From Streptomyces odontomachi (GTDB taxonomy: Bacteria; Actinomycetota; Actinomycetes; Streptomycetales; Streptomycetaceae), in assembly GCF_024435355.1 (NCBI RefSeq), contig NZ_JAMJWG010000004.1, forward strand, positions 186,001-250,000: a DNA stretch of 64,000 nt, in the 5' to 3' direction. The notes under the pieces are model-generated. The model did no database searches. It was not told where the DNA came from and saw only the letters and a program-made list of their open reading frames with translations. A program made the translations under genes and the position numbers. Shown piece by piece: positions 1 to 7,514 of the stretch (position 1 is its first letter; each line of letters starts with the position of its first letter).

Positions 1-593
1 CGGGCACCATCAAGGTCAACGGTGACTACCTCACTCACGAGCAGCGCGGCGGCAAGCTGGTCCCCGCGGGCGACAAGCACGTCCGCGAGGTACGCAAGCA
101 CATAGGGATGGTCTTCCAGCAGTTCAACCTGTTCCCCAACATGAGGGTGCTGCGGAACGTCACCGAGGCCCCCGTCACCGTCCTCGGCATGTCCAAGGAC
201 GAGGCCGAGGAGCGCGCCCGCGGCCTGCTCGACCTGGTCGGCCTCGGCGACCGCTGCGACGCCTACCCGACCCAGCTCTCCGGCGGCCAGCAGCAGCGCG
301 TGGCGATAGCCCGCGCCCTCGCCATGCGCCCCCAGGTGCTGCTCCTCGACGAGGTCACCTCCGCCCTCGACCCGGAACTGGTCGCCGGTGTCCTCGACGT
401 GCTGCGTGACATAGCCCACACCACCGACATCACGATGCTCTGCGTCACCCACGAGATGAACTTCGCGCGCGACATCTCCGACCAGGTCCTGATGTTCGAC
501 GCGGGCCGCGTCATCGAGTCCGGCACCCCCGAGAAGATCTTCACCGACCCGGAACACGAACGCACCCGGGAGTTCCTCAGCGCGGTGCTGTGA
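1..593 (+). CDS. Polar amino-acid/ectoine-type ABC transporter ATP-binding protein, 5' end outside the window
   Basis: The open frame enters from the left edge (first full codon at base 3) and ends with TGA at 591-593, so the start and Walker A are missing. Visible in order are the Q-loop VFQQFNLFP, the ABC signature LSGGQQQRVAIARAL, Walker B VLLLDEVTSALDP with its catalytic Glu, and the H-loop CVTHEMNFA. This order and the D-loop SALDPELV are typical of ATPases that energise uptake of polar amino acids (GlnQ/HisP group). The stretch before the Q-loop with KLVPAGDKHVREVR resembles ectoine/hydroxyectoine uptake ATPases (EhuA), but the substrate is inference. The protein acts on the cytoplasmic face of a permease encoded outside the window. 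No lesion is seen in the visible part. It is most likely the last gene of its operon. Confidence 0.93.
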   Translation, partial: GTIKVNGDYLTHEQRGGKLVPAGDKHVREVRKHIGMVFQQFNLFPNMRVLRNVTEAPVTVLGMSKDEAEERARGLLDLVGLGDRCDAYPTQLSGGQQQRVAIARALAMRPQVLLLDEVTSALDPELVAGVLDVLRDIAHTTDITMLCVTHEMNFARDISDQVLMFDAGRVIESGTPEKIFTDPEHERTREFLSAVL

Positions 594-1069
594 GCGGTGG
601 GGTGGGGGGAGAACGAGTAGGGGGGAGGGCGAGTAGGCGGGCGCCGAGCGAGGGGAGAGCGGGTAGGCGGGCGCCGAGCGAGGGGAGAGCGAGTGTGGGA
701 GGAGGACTGGCCGGGGGGGCGGTGGTCTGCGCGAGCGCGGTCAGCACGACGCCGTTCCCTGGTCGCCCCTTGAACCCTCCACCTGGGCCTCTCCCGCCTG
801 GGACCCTCCGCCTGGGCCTCTCCCGCCTGGGACCCTCCGCCTGGGCCTCTCCCGCCTGGGACCCTCCCGCCTGGGCCTGCCGGGGCCTGCCTGGGCCCCG
901 CCCGTCGCCGGCCCACCCTCACCCGGCGCCTCCTCACCACCAGGTCACCCTCTCCCCGACGGTCCTGGGCTCCCGCCCGGTCCTGGGCTCGTGCCCGGTC
1001 GTGGTCGGAAGCACCCCTGTCGTGGTCAGAAGCACCCCTGCGGACCAGGTAGTATTTCCTTGTCAGCAG
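594..1069. repeat. Intergenic block with three short tandem repeats
   Basis: No gene is seen between the ABC gene and the tRNA. There is a 30-bp direct repeat (631-660 and 661-690), nearly three copies of a 29-bp unit rich in CCTGGG and CTCCCG (782-810, 811-839, 840 to about 867), and a 21-bp tandem pair (999-1019, 1020-1040). Open frames across this block have highly biased composition and no recognisable protein. A TAGTAT box at 1050-1055 lies 15 bases before the tRNA and is a plausible -10 for it. Confidence 0.8.
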
Positions 1070-1146
1070 GCGCCGCTAGCTCAGTTGGTTAGAGCAGCTG
1101 ACTCTTAATCAGCGGGTCCGGGGTTCGAGTCCCTGGCGGCGCACCA
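1070..1146 (+). tRNA. tRNA-Lys (anticodon CUU)
   Basis: A full cloverleaf is visible. The acceptor arms GCGCCGC (1070-1076) and GCGGCGC (1136-1142) pair, followed by discriminator A and an encoded CCA. The anticodon stem-loop is GCTGA-CTCTTAA-TCAGC, giving anticodon CUU (reads AAG). The T-arm contains GGTTCGAGTCC. The last 44 bases shared with 19326-19369 make this the left attachment site of the integrated element. Because the tRNA is complete, integration did not destroy its function. Confidence 0.97.
1101..1144 (+). other. attL core (44-bp direct repeat in the tRNA-Lys 3' half)
   Basis: The 44 bases from the anticodon stem to the first C of CCA recur exactly at 19326-19369 and nowhere else I can see. 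Identity stops abruptly at both edges (G versus C before, C versus G after). A tyrosine integrase gene starts 150 bp to the right and reads toward the site, the usual arrangement for actinomycete elements that integrate in tRNA genes. Confidence 0.93.
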
Positions 1147-1166
1147 CACCGAAACACAGGCTGACC

Positions 1167-1199
1167 AGGCCGTTCACCCTTCATGGGTGGACGGCCTTT
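1167..1199 (+). terminator. Rho-independent-type hairpin after tRNA-Lys
   Basis: A 13-bp stem with one mismatch (AGGCCGTTCACCC at 1167-1179 with GGGTGGACGGCCT at 1185-1197), a 5-base loop and a short T run. It would end tRNA transcription. A similarly placed hairpin follows the right attachment site, so this one is probably supplied by the element. Confidence 0.75.
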
Positions 1200-1270
1200 G
1201 GCGTTCTCGGGACTGGTGTGGGGCGGGGGTGGGACCCTCGTGGGGCCGACCGAGGTGCAGCTGGGGTGTG

Positions 1271-2629
1271 CTATGCCTGGCGTGACCTGCGTCTTTGTCG
1301 ACCGTGTGGGGGCTCGTGCTGGCTGTCTTCCGGCCGCTGCGGATATTCCCGGTGCCGTGGGCGAGCGGTACCGGGCACGAGGCAGCCGGCTTGGCGGATC
1401 AGCTCGGCGGTGTCCGCGGCGGTGCGGTGAGCGAGGTCGGGCAGGACGGACGTGTAGGTGTCTGCGGTGAGCACGATGCTGCTGTGTCCGAGCACGTCCT
1501 GGACGACCTTAAGGTCCGCGCCGGCCGCGAGCATCAGGCTGGCTGCGCCGTGACGTAGGTCGTGGAGCCGCACTGGAGGCAGGCCAGTGAGGGTGTTCAG
1601 CTCGCGCAGATGCTTGGTGAGTACCTCCGGGTTCAAGGGCTTGCCGGTGGGTGTGGTGAAGACGTAGCCACTGTTCGCCCAGGCTGTCCCTGCTGCTTTC
1701 TCTTCGGTTTTCTGCCGGCGTTGGTGGGCTCGGAGAGCCGTGATGGTGTCGGGGTCCAGGGCGATGGTGCGACGGCTGGCGCGGCTCTTGGGTGGACAGG
1801 GCACGAGCTGCCCGCCCTGGTATTGCAGCTGGCGAGCGACGGACAGCGTTCCGCGGTGCAGGTCGAGGTCGCTCCAGCGCAGCCCGACCGCCTCACCACG
1901 CCGCAGACCACGCACCGCGATGACACGGAACGCCGCGTACAGACGGTGATCACTGATGGCGGCGAGGAAGGCAGCGGTCTGCTCGACCGTCCACACCGCA
2001 ACGCTCGGACGGATCCCAGTGCGTCGCCACTCCTCAATACGCTCAGCAGTCCACACCACCGGATGAGGACGCATCGTGGTCGACAGTTCGATATGCCGCG
2101 CGGGATTGTCGACGAGGACACCGGCACGCACCGCCGCGTTCAACGCGGTCCGCAACGCTGCACGCACCCGGTGCGCCGTCATCACAGACACACTCCCAGC
2201 CAGCCGGTCAAACAGCTCCTGCAGACACGGCAAGTCAAGTTCGGCCAGCAGGACATTGCCCACCAGCGGAATCAGGTGATTCTCCAGGTGCGAGCGATAG
2301 TTCCGGCGGGTCGAAGCACGCAACCTGTTACGCGAAGCATGCCAAGAGGTGAGCCACTCGCCCACCGTGAGCAGCCCTAGCTGAGACGCCGAAGTCCTAT
2401 ACAACCGAGTCAGAGCAGTACGAGCCTCGGCACGGGTCGCGTATCCCCCACGTCGCAACCTCCGCCCGCCACAACCCGGACTACGCACACCAAACGAGAA
2501 ATACCAACTGCCATGACCACGCCGCGAAAGCTGCCGGCAACGTCCAGCCAACTGCCTCCCCGTAGCCCGATCAACGCAACCGCACCGCTTGTACACACTG
2601 CCCCGGCCCCGCACCACGACCCCTTCCAC
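1271..2629 (-). CDS. int: Site-specific tyrosine recombinase (phage-type integrase)
   Basis: 452 aa, the usual size for actinomycete tRNA-site integrases. The N-terminus (VRGRGSVYKRCGCVD) is the basic, Cys-containing arm-binding segment. It is followed by an SAM-like core-binding domain (about residues 90-180) and the catalytic domain. Active-site signatures are seen: GLRRGEAVGLRW (Arg I), LHDLRHGAASL (HxxR), LGHSS (His) and TADTYTSV (Tyr nucleophile). The GTG at 2629 is the first possible start after an in-frame stop at 2675-2677. The gene converges on tRNA-Lys. It should catalyse recombination between attP and the tRNA gene. No excisionase, replication or transfer gene is seen beside it, so the element may integrate without being self-mobile. 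Confidence 0.95.
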   Translation of the reverse strand: MEGVVVRGRGSVYKRCGCVDRATGRQLAGRCRQLSRRGHGSWYFSFGVRSPGCGGRRLRRGGYATRAEARTALTRLYRTSASQLGLLTVGEWLTSWHASRNRLRASTRRNYRSHLENHLIPLVGNVLLAELDLPCLQELFDRLAGSVSVMTAHRVRAALRTALNAAVRAGVLVDNPARHIELSTTMRPHPVVWTAERIEEWRRTGIRPSVAVWTVEQTAAFLAAISDHRLYAAFRVIAVRGLRRGEAVGLRWSDLDLHRGTLSVARQLQYQGGQLVPCPPKSRASRRTIALDPDTITALRAHQRRQKTEEKAAGTAWANSGYVFTTPTGKPLNPEVLTKHLRELNTLTGLPPVRLHDLRHGAASLMLAAGADLKVVQDVLGHSSIVLTADTYTSVLPDLAHRTAADTAELIRQAGCLVPGTARPRHREYPQRPEDSQHEPPHGRQRRRSRQA

Positions 2630-3082
2630 TCCAGGAGGAACACCACCCGGAGCAACGATCGGATAGGGCCGGAGCTACGACGCTGCGCAGGTCGTGCGAC
2701 AGGTCGGAGAACTGGGTCCACCGGGTGACAGCCGCCCTTCCCTACCGGCGTCCATGTCACGGCCAAGGGTGGCGGTCTCGATAACGACCAAACCATTATC
2801 TCGTCGCCCAGACCCATCGGGCGAGAAAGACCATGGCCGTCGCCCGCCCCCCACATCCACGAACTCCTCGCCAAGCGCGAAACGACCACCGATGACCTGG
2901 TCTGCTGGGGTGGCACCGCCAACGCCGACATGTGCTTCCTCATCCCGCACACCGACCCCCGCAAATCAGCCGCCCTCACCGTCATCGGACTCGGCAACGC
3001 ATACGACCTCTAGCTAGACCTTGAGAAACCTTCACCCGAAGTGCTACTCAATTCATACGGCGGTGTTCACTGGATTGGCGAA
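2630..3082. other. Intergenic region holding a decayed plus-strand coding remnant
   Basis: No intact gene. On the plus strand, a frame ending in TAG at 3011-3013 reads smoothly for over 60 codons from about 2820 and contains KRETTTDDLVCWGGTANADM. This faintly resembles the W-G-x-T-x-N core of SMI1/KNR4-type proteins, which are common immunity proteins of polymorphic toxins. No start or 5' half is present. I treat it as a relic; the family assignment is a guess. Confidence 0.35.
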
Positions 3083-3475
3083 CTAACGTTCCATGGCACT
3101 CTTCGGACGCCTCCAGAATGTCGGCCGCCACCAGTAGAGAACGCTTCGATCTTCAGGCCACGGTTCCTCTTGTACAGATACTTCCTCAAAGTGATCAACA
3201 GTCAGGTCAATTGGCCGGAATCCCTCGTCCACTAGCTCTTCAACCGCTGGCTCGCGAACTTTACGGCTAAAGCGCTCTTCGCTTGCCTGGATTGTCTGGT
3301 ACGTCCGCTGAGCATCGAGGAGGCAGCACTTATTCGCTCCGTAGGCGAGGAGAGGCCATCGAAGTTGCACCACATCGTCTTCCCAGAAGCAGACCTGGCA
3401 GACGAGAGAAGATCCGGTCCGGCCGTTGTGAACGAGATGGCCACAGCAGGGGCATGGCGAGCGATCAGAAATCAT
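3083..3475 (-). CDS. CPCC-type cysteine-rich protein, candidate immunity protein of the decayed RHS toxin
   Basis: 130 aa. The N-terminus carries CPCCGHLV followed by CQVCFWEDD, the signature of the Cys-rich CPCC domain, probably a zinc ribbon. The rest is acidic and rich in Trp and Glu, with no signal peptide or membrane segment, so it is cytoplasmic. Its ATG (3473-3475) overlaps the TGA of the toxin remnant upstream as ATGA, the coupling expected for a toxin-immunity pair. Unlike the toxin it has no lesion, which fits retention of protection after toxin decay. The immunity role is inferred from position and coupling; the CPCC family is not biochemically defined. Confidence 0.75.
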   Translation of the reverse strand: MISDRSPCPCCGHLVHNGRTGSSLVCQVCFWEDDVVQLRWPLLAYGANKCCLLDAQRTYQTIQASEERFSRKVREPAVEELVDEGFRPIDLTVDHFEEVSVQEEPWPEDRSVLYWWRPTFWRRPKSAMER

Positions 3476-5075
3476 GGGATCAAGGCTCCAGGCTGATTGC
3501 TGAAGTGCGCCATTGGGTTCTCCGGTCTGTAGTAAGTAACAATTCTCCCCTCATTTGCAATTCCAAATTCTCCAGTTCCTGGATCCAGAAAATACCTCGT
3601 CCTCCATCCCGCTTTGTCAGCACGCCCAGCCTACGACCATCACATACACACATCAGGTCATCTGCCGCATAGCTATATTCAGCCTAACTATCGAATCCCA
3701 TTTCTTCGCGCTTCTCGAAATGGGCATCAAGGTTTCCCTTGCTCGTCCACTTTTCGACGCCGCAGCCGACATTGTGGACGAGTACTGGCGTATCGCCCGC
3801 CAACACATAGTAGGTGTGGAGGTCCGCGACAGTCAGGTTGTACATGTCAGCCGCGCCGGCCTTGTCTTTTCGCGAGGTCATCCATGCGTGGCTGTCGTCG
3901 GCCGTGTTGAGCGCATGACCGTGGGGCAGCTTTCCGGCGGGGGTCCACGTGGGTGGAGTCGTCCCAGAAGGGGTGTCGGAAGGTGGTGTGGAGGGTTGCG
4001 GTGCGGCCGTGGGAATCACGAATGGTCAAGTCAACGAGGTCGTTGTCACGGTTGATGTGGACGGCGGTAACCATGCGGGGACCCTTGTGTTTGCCAGTTG
4101 TGGGGTCGCCTGTTTCGACCTGGTCACCCGGTTTGTGTCACCGATGGGTTTGGTCGTGCCGTCCTTCATCGGGATCTGGGTCTCGGGGCTGAAGCTGCAG
4201 GCCTCTGCCGCTTTCCGGCTGGCTCGTCGGTAGAAGCTGCCCAGTTCATCGCGTAGTGCGGCCAGACCGCTGCCCACGGTCAGCGAGCCGCCCGCAGCTA
4301 CGTCGACCTCTCCGGCCACAAGGTTGACGGCACCGCTGATGCACACTTCGGCTGCCACCGTGCACACACCGATGGCAGCGATGGCAACGCCAACCCCGGG
4401 TCGGTCTTTGTGGGTCGAGCCAACCTATGGAGTCCGCAGCTCGGCAGAATGTTTGGTTGTTGTCCGAGTTAAGGGCTGTCCCGTAATTCCCAGCGGCCTC
4501 CCGGCGCCAGATGCGGCCACTTCCCGCGTTGTCGGGATCGACCACGTACCTCCCCGCTGCCTGAACGGCGTGAGGTGCCCCCACCCATGCCCTCAAGGCA
4601 GTGGGGGAGCCGCTCGCCGTTCCACTGGGGATGACGGGACAGCCCTTAGACGACTGGCACTGGCTCACTGCCCAGGTGTGCAGCGCCTCCCGATAGGTTG
4701 TGTCGCCCACCATGATCCCCCGGTAGAACAGTTCCTTGGGAGTAGCAAGAGTCTTACCGCCGAGCTGCGGCTTGCCCGCTTTAGTGCCGTCATTAACTTT
4801 CGATGTGGGCGGGGAGGAGTGGTGTTTCTTGCTGTGGCCGCCGGATCCTCCGCACAGGCCAGCGACGAGACCGCACTGGACGCTTTTGCCACTGGGGTCG
4901 GAATCGGTGACGGGGTTGTTGTTGGCGTAGGCGTAGCCGTTCCGCGGGTGGCGCCGAAGGGCAGGGTGCGGCGTTGGGTCATGCTCTGGCCGTCGGTGGA
5001 GATGGCGAGTTGGCCGGTGCCTTGGTGGTCGGTGACGGTGAGGGTGATGCTGCCGTCGTCCTGCTGGACGGCCTA
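3473..5075 (-). pseudogene. Decayed RHS core-Hint-toxin cassette (orphan toxin tip)
   Basis: Read right to left this is the 3' part of an RHS toxin gene. It begins with RHS core sequence nearly identical to the intact gene (about 4945-5073 matches 8969-9102). It continues with the NGYAYANNNPVTDSDPSGK segment, a linker, a Hint domain starting at CSFSPETQIP and ending at HTYYVLAGDTPVLVHN, then a toxin domain (KWTSKGNLDAHFEK). Lesions are about 160 bp of RHS core missing at about 4940 with loss of frame, a MITE at 4471-4647, frame changes within the Hint, a TAG where CAG would restore the frame (about 3685), and one more frameshift. The last frame ends with TGA at 3472-3474, overlapping the CPCC gene start. 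It resembles orphan RHS tips left by tip exchange. Confidence 0.85.
4471..4647. mobile_element. MITE-like element with 25-bp-class terminal inverted repeats
   Basis: The ends read AAGGGCTGTCCCGTAATTCC (from 4471) and, on the other strand, AAGGGCTGTCCCGTCATCCC (from 4647). They are an imperfect inverted pair matching the ends of small non-autonomous elements common in Streptomyces. It is 177 bp with no transposase. It contains a REP-like hairpin (GTGCCCCCACCC...GTGGGGGAG) similar to one inside the response regulator gene at about 33.9 kb. It sits inside the decayed RHS cassette. Confidence 0.8.
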
Positions 5076-5816
5076 TCTCCGCAGGAGGACAAAGCTGTAC
5101 ACGACCACCCCACCAAGCAGCCCCCAGCAGGCCGTCGCACCTACCACCCGGCGCGCTCGCATGACAGATCGACGGTCCGTACCTGCCCTGCGCAGCCTGC
5201 AGAGAGGTCGCGGTTCCGACCAGTAGTAAGCAGGGAAGCCGAAGCCGACGATCAAGGAGAGACCGAGCCAGTAGCCCGCACTCTCGGCACGGAGGTCCGA
5301 TCTGCAGATCATTCCTACAAGCGCCACAGCACAAAAAAATGCAACCGGCCAGGCGAAATATGGCATAATTCTCCAATGCATGACGGGAAGCAAGAAGTCG
5401 GCAAACCCTAAGGCATCGAAACGACTCCCACTCTCAAATACCACAGAACCTTCTGACCCCCCAATTCTCCTTTTCACGTCGGCCTCGAATCGCTCTTCCG
5501 CTGGCGTTGACGAGAGCATCTCGTACTGGTAAGTGGATTCGTAGTCCTGAAGATATCCGGTGGACCAGAATATATGTACACCGGTCGCACTACTGGTGCC
5601 ATCGATACGCACTTCAGACACTTCACCGCCACGTGCAGCCTGAACGAAATCTGAGACTCCCACTTTCATGGGCACTTCGAACGAACACAAGCCGACGAAC
5701 CCTAGTGCCAGCACAACCAGCGCCATCGCTCGAAATGCAAGGCCCAAAGGCGCAGCGAAGCGCCACCGAGAGAGTTCCGCACAGGTACCACTTATTCCAC
5801 GTACCACTGAAGTCAC
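5073..5816 (-). CDS. Membrane protein of unknown function, possible immunity gene
   Basis: 247 aa. Hydrophobic segments are seen at about residues 22-45 (LGLAFRAMALVVLALGFVGL), about 145-170 (HWRIMPYFAWPVAFFCAVALVGMI) and 175-195, with a fourth at the C-terminus (GATACWGLLGGVVVYSFVLL). A polar domain of about 90 residues lies between the first two. I do not recognise the family. In RHS loci, small membrane proteins behind a toxin tip often act as immunity proteins. Its TAG stop (5073-5075) falls where homology of the downstream remnant to the intact RHS gene ends, so recombination placed a new cassette directly at its 3' end. The toxin it would have matched is no longer adjacent, since the IS copy lies upstream. 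The role is inference. Confidence 0.6.
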   Translation of the reverse strand: MTSVVRGISGTCAELSRWRFAAPLGLAFRAMALVVLALGFVGLCSFEVPMKVGVSDFVQAARGGEVSEVRIDGTSSATGVHIFWSTGYLQDYESTYQYEMLSSTPAEERFEADVKRRIGGSEGSVVFESGSRFDALGFADFLLPVMHWRIMPYFAWPVAFFCAVALVGMICRSDLRAESAGYWLGLSLIVGFGFPAYYWSEPRPLCRLRRAGTDRRSVMRARRVVGATACWGLLGGVVVYSFVLLRR

Positions 5817-5857
5817 TTGCCTACAGTCATAGTCCAGTAATAGATTTGACGGAGAGG

Positions 5858-7054
5858 GTGCGGCTGCCGATTATTCCATCCGGCCAGGTCAGGCGGCATG
5901 TCGGTATTCGTGGATTACTCCGCCAAGCCGGTCTCGGCGGCGTATGTCCAGACGGGAGATTCGCTCCAGATCGGTGATCGGTTCGGGGACCACACGCAGG
6001 GGCGCGCCTGGTCCATCGTTTGATGGGGCCGGTGGGCATTGTGGTGCAACTCGAACTGGCGTAGAGCATGACGCAGATGCCGCTCATTCCAGATGAGGGT
6101 GCGGTCCAGGAGTTCGTGGCGGCAGGTCTGGACCCAGCGCTCCATGATGGCGTTCATGCGCGGTATCCGCACGCCGGTGATCACGGTGTGGATCCCGGCG
6201 GTTTGCAGGATCTCGTCGAAGAGGGCAGGGAACTTCGCATCCCGATCCCGGATCAGGTACGTGACAGCCGTTACGCCGTCCTTGAGATCCATGACGAGGT
6301 TGCGTGCGGCCTGGCTCACCCATGGGGCTGTGGGGTGCGCCGTGGTGCCGAGGATCCGGATGCGACGGGTGGCGTGCTCGATGACCGCGAGAATGTACTG
6401 GCGCCGGCCAGTCAGGGTGACAGTCTCCATGAAATCGCAGGCCAGGACAGCGTCAGCCTGGGAGCGCAGGAAGTTCGCCCAGGTCGTGGCGGCTCGATCG
6501 GGTGCGGGGTCGATGCCCTCTTGTTTCAGGATCTCCCAGACGGTGGAGGCAGCGACCTTGATGCCGAGGGTGGCGAGCTCGCCGTGCACGCGACGGTAGC
6601 CCCAGGACGGGTTCTCCCGCACCAGGCGCAGGATCAGAATGCGAATCGAGCGAACGGTGGGCGGGCGACCTGGTCCCTTCGGTCGGCAGGTACGGGCATG
6701 GCGACGCTTGAGCAGATCCCGGTGCCACCGCAACACGGTGTCAGGCTGAACCAGCAAACGCATCCGACGCAGAACCTGACGTGGCAGCGGCACCAGCAGA
6801 GCGGCCAGGAAGGCCCGGTCTTCCGACGCGAACCTCACCCGGTCGGCACCGAGCTGCCGCTCAAGGACCATGATCTGATGGCGCAGGGCGAGAATCTCCG
6901 CGTCCTTGTCGCGATCGCTCATCGATAGCAGCCGCAGCGCGGCGAACGCGTTGGTAACGGTCAGGTAGGCAAGACGAAGCAACACGAGCCTTCATCCTGC
7001 CGCACCACCGAACAAGCCCCTGAGCTGCATGGATGGAAATATCGGCAGGCGCAG
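5858..7054 (-). mobile_element. Insertion sequence of about 1.2 kb (DDE, rve-type)
   Basis: Imperfect inverted repeats flank the transposase gene: CGGCTGCCGATTATTCCATC at 5861-5880 and, on the other strand, CGCCTGCCGATATTTCCATC ending near 7031-7051. The single transposase frame fills most of the interval. No clear target duplication could be fixed by eye. The copy looks intact. It separates the membrane protein gene from the 70-aa gene and so breaks up the toxin-immunity series. Confidence 0.8.
5915..6985 (-). CDS. IS transposase, integrase-core (rve) DDE family
   Basis: 356 aa. An N-terminal helical segment (DKDAEILALRHQIMVLERQL) and a helix-turn-helix region (VRENPSWGYRRVHGELATLG) precede the catalytic core. 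The DDE triad is visible as LACDFMETV (first Asp), IRDRDAKFP (second Asp) and RMNAIMERWVQTCRHE (Glu). This layout is that of IS3/IS481-like transposases common in Streptomyces and Frankia. No frameshift is seen and both inverted repeats are present, so it may be active. It acts on DNA in the cytoplasm and has no link to the toxin function of its neighbours. Confidence 0.92.
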   Translation of the reverse strand: MLLRLAYLTVTNAFAALRLLSMSDRDKDAEILALRHQIMVLERQLGADRVRFASEDRAFLAALLVPLPRQVLRRMRLLVQPDTVLRWHRDLLKRRHARTCRPKGPGRPPTVRSIRILILRLVRENPSWGYRRVHGELATLGIKVAASTVWEILKQEGIDPAPDRAATTWANFLRSQADAVLACDFMETVTLTGRRQYILAVIEHATRRIRILGTTAHPTAPWVSQAARNLVMDLKDGVTAVTYLIRDRDAKFPALFDEILQTAGIHTVITGVRIPRMNAIMERWVQTCRHELLDRTLIWNERHLRHALRQFELHHNAHRPHQTMDQARPCVWSPNRSPIWSESPVWTYAAETGLAE

Positions 7055-7180
7055 GGGCCGCTACCGCTATCAATCGCTACGAAGAACCCACCGAAATGCG
7101 CATAACCCGGTCACTTCTATTGCTATCCCAGTTCGCAGCGAGTCCCCGTCAAGCGATATCGATTTCCCTTGCATGGCCAC

Positions 7181-7393
7181 TCAGCCAGGATTTTCTGGCG
7201 GGACCGACCGGCAGAGATCAGCAAGCGCATCCGTAAATGACCGACACTCCGCCCTTGGCCAGCCTACGTACTCTTTGAACGCTTCGTCGGATGGAACCAA
7301 AGCATCAACCCACCCCAAAACCGAGATTAGCATGACGATCTCACGACGGTTCAGCCTCAGAGCGAATTCGCCGTCAACATGTTCACTTTCCAT
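7181..7393 (-). CDS. Small acidic protein, candidate immunity protein of the main RHS toxin
   Basis: 70 aa, no signal peptide, acidic, mostly helical (LNRREIVMLISVLGWVDALV), no recognised domain. The ATG at 7391-7393 has TAAGGA seven bases upstream. It lies 121 bp downstream of the intact RHS toxin gene in the same orientation, where the cognate immunity gene is expected. Short helical proteins of this kind are common behind actinomycete polymorphic toxins. Function is inferred from position only. Confidence 0.55.
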   Translation of the reverse strand: MESEHVDGEFALRLNRREIVMLISVLGWVDALVPSDEAFKEYVGWPRAECRSFTDALADLCRSVPPENPG

Positions 7394-7514
7394 TACAAAT
7401 CCTTACCCCTTCCCGACACCTATCACATAAAGCCGCCCGCCTAGCGCGCCCTCTTATTGCGGAATCTGACACCGGAGTACGATATTCGACCCAATCCAGG
7501 GGCCGATCAATCGA

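Noticed and set aside
4246..5376. Single 376-codon minus-strand frame as an intact gene
   Set aside because: It joins parts in different natural frames (antisense or shifted membrane-protein sequence, shifted RHS core, MITE-encoded residues); homology shows a remnant instead.
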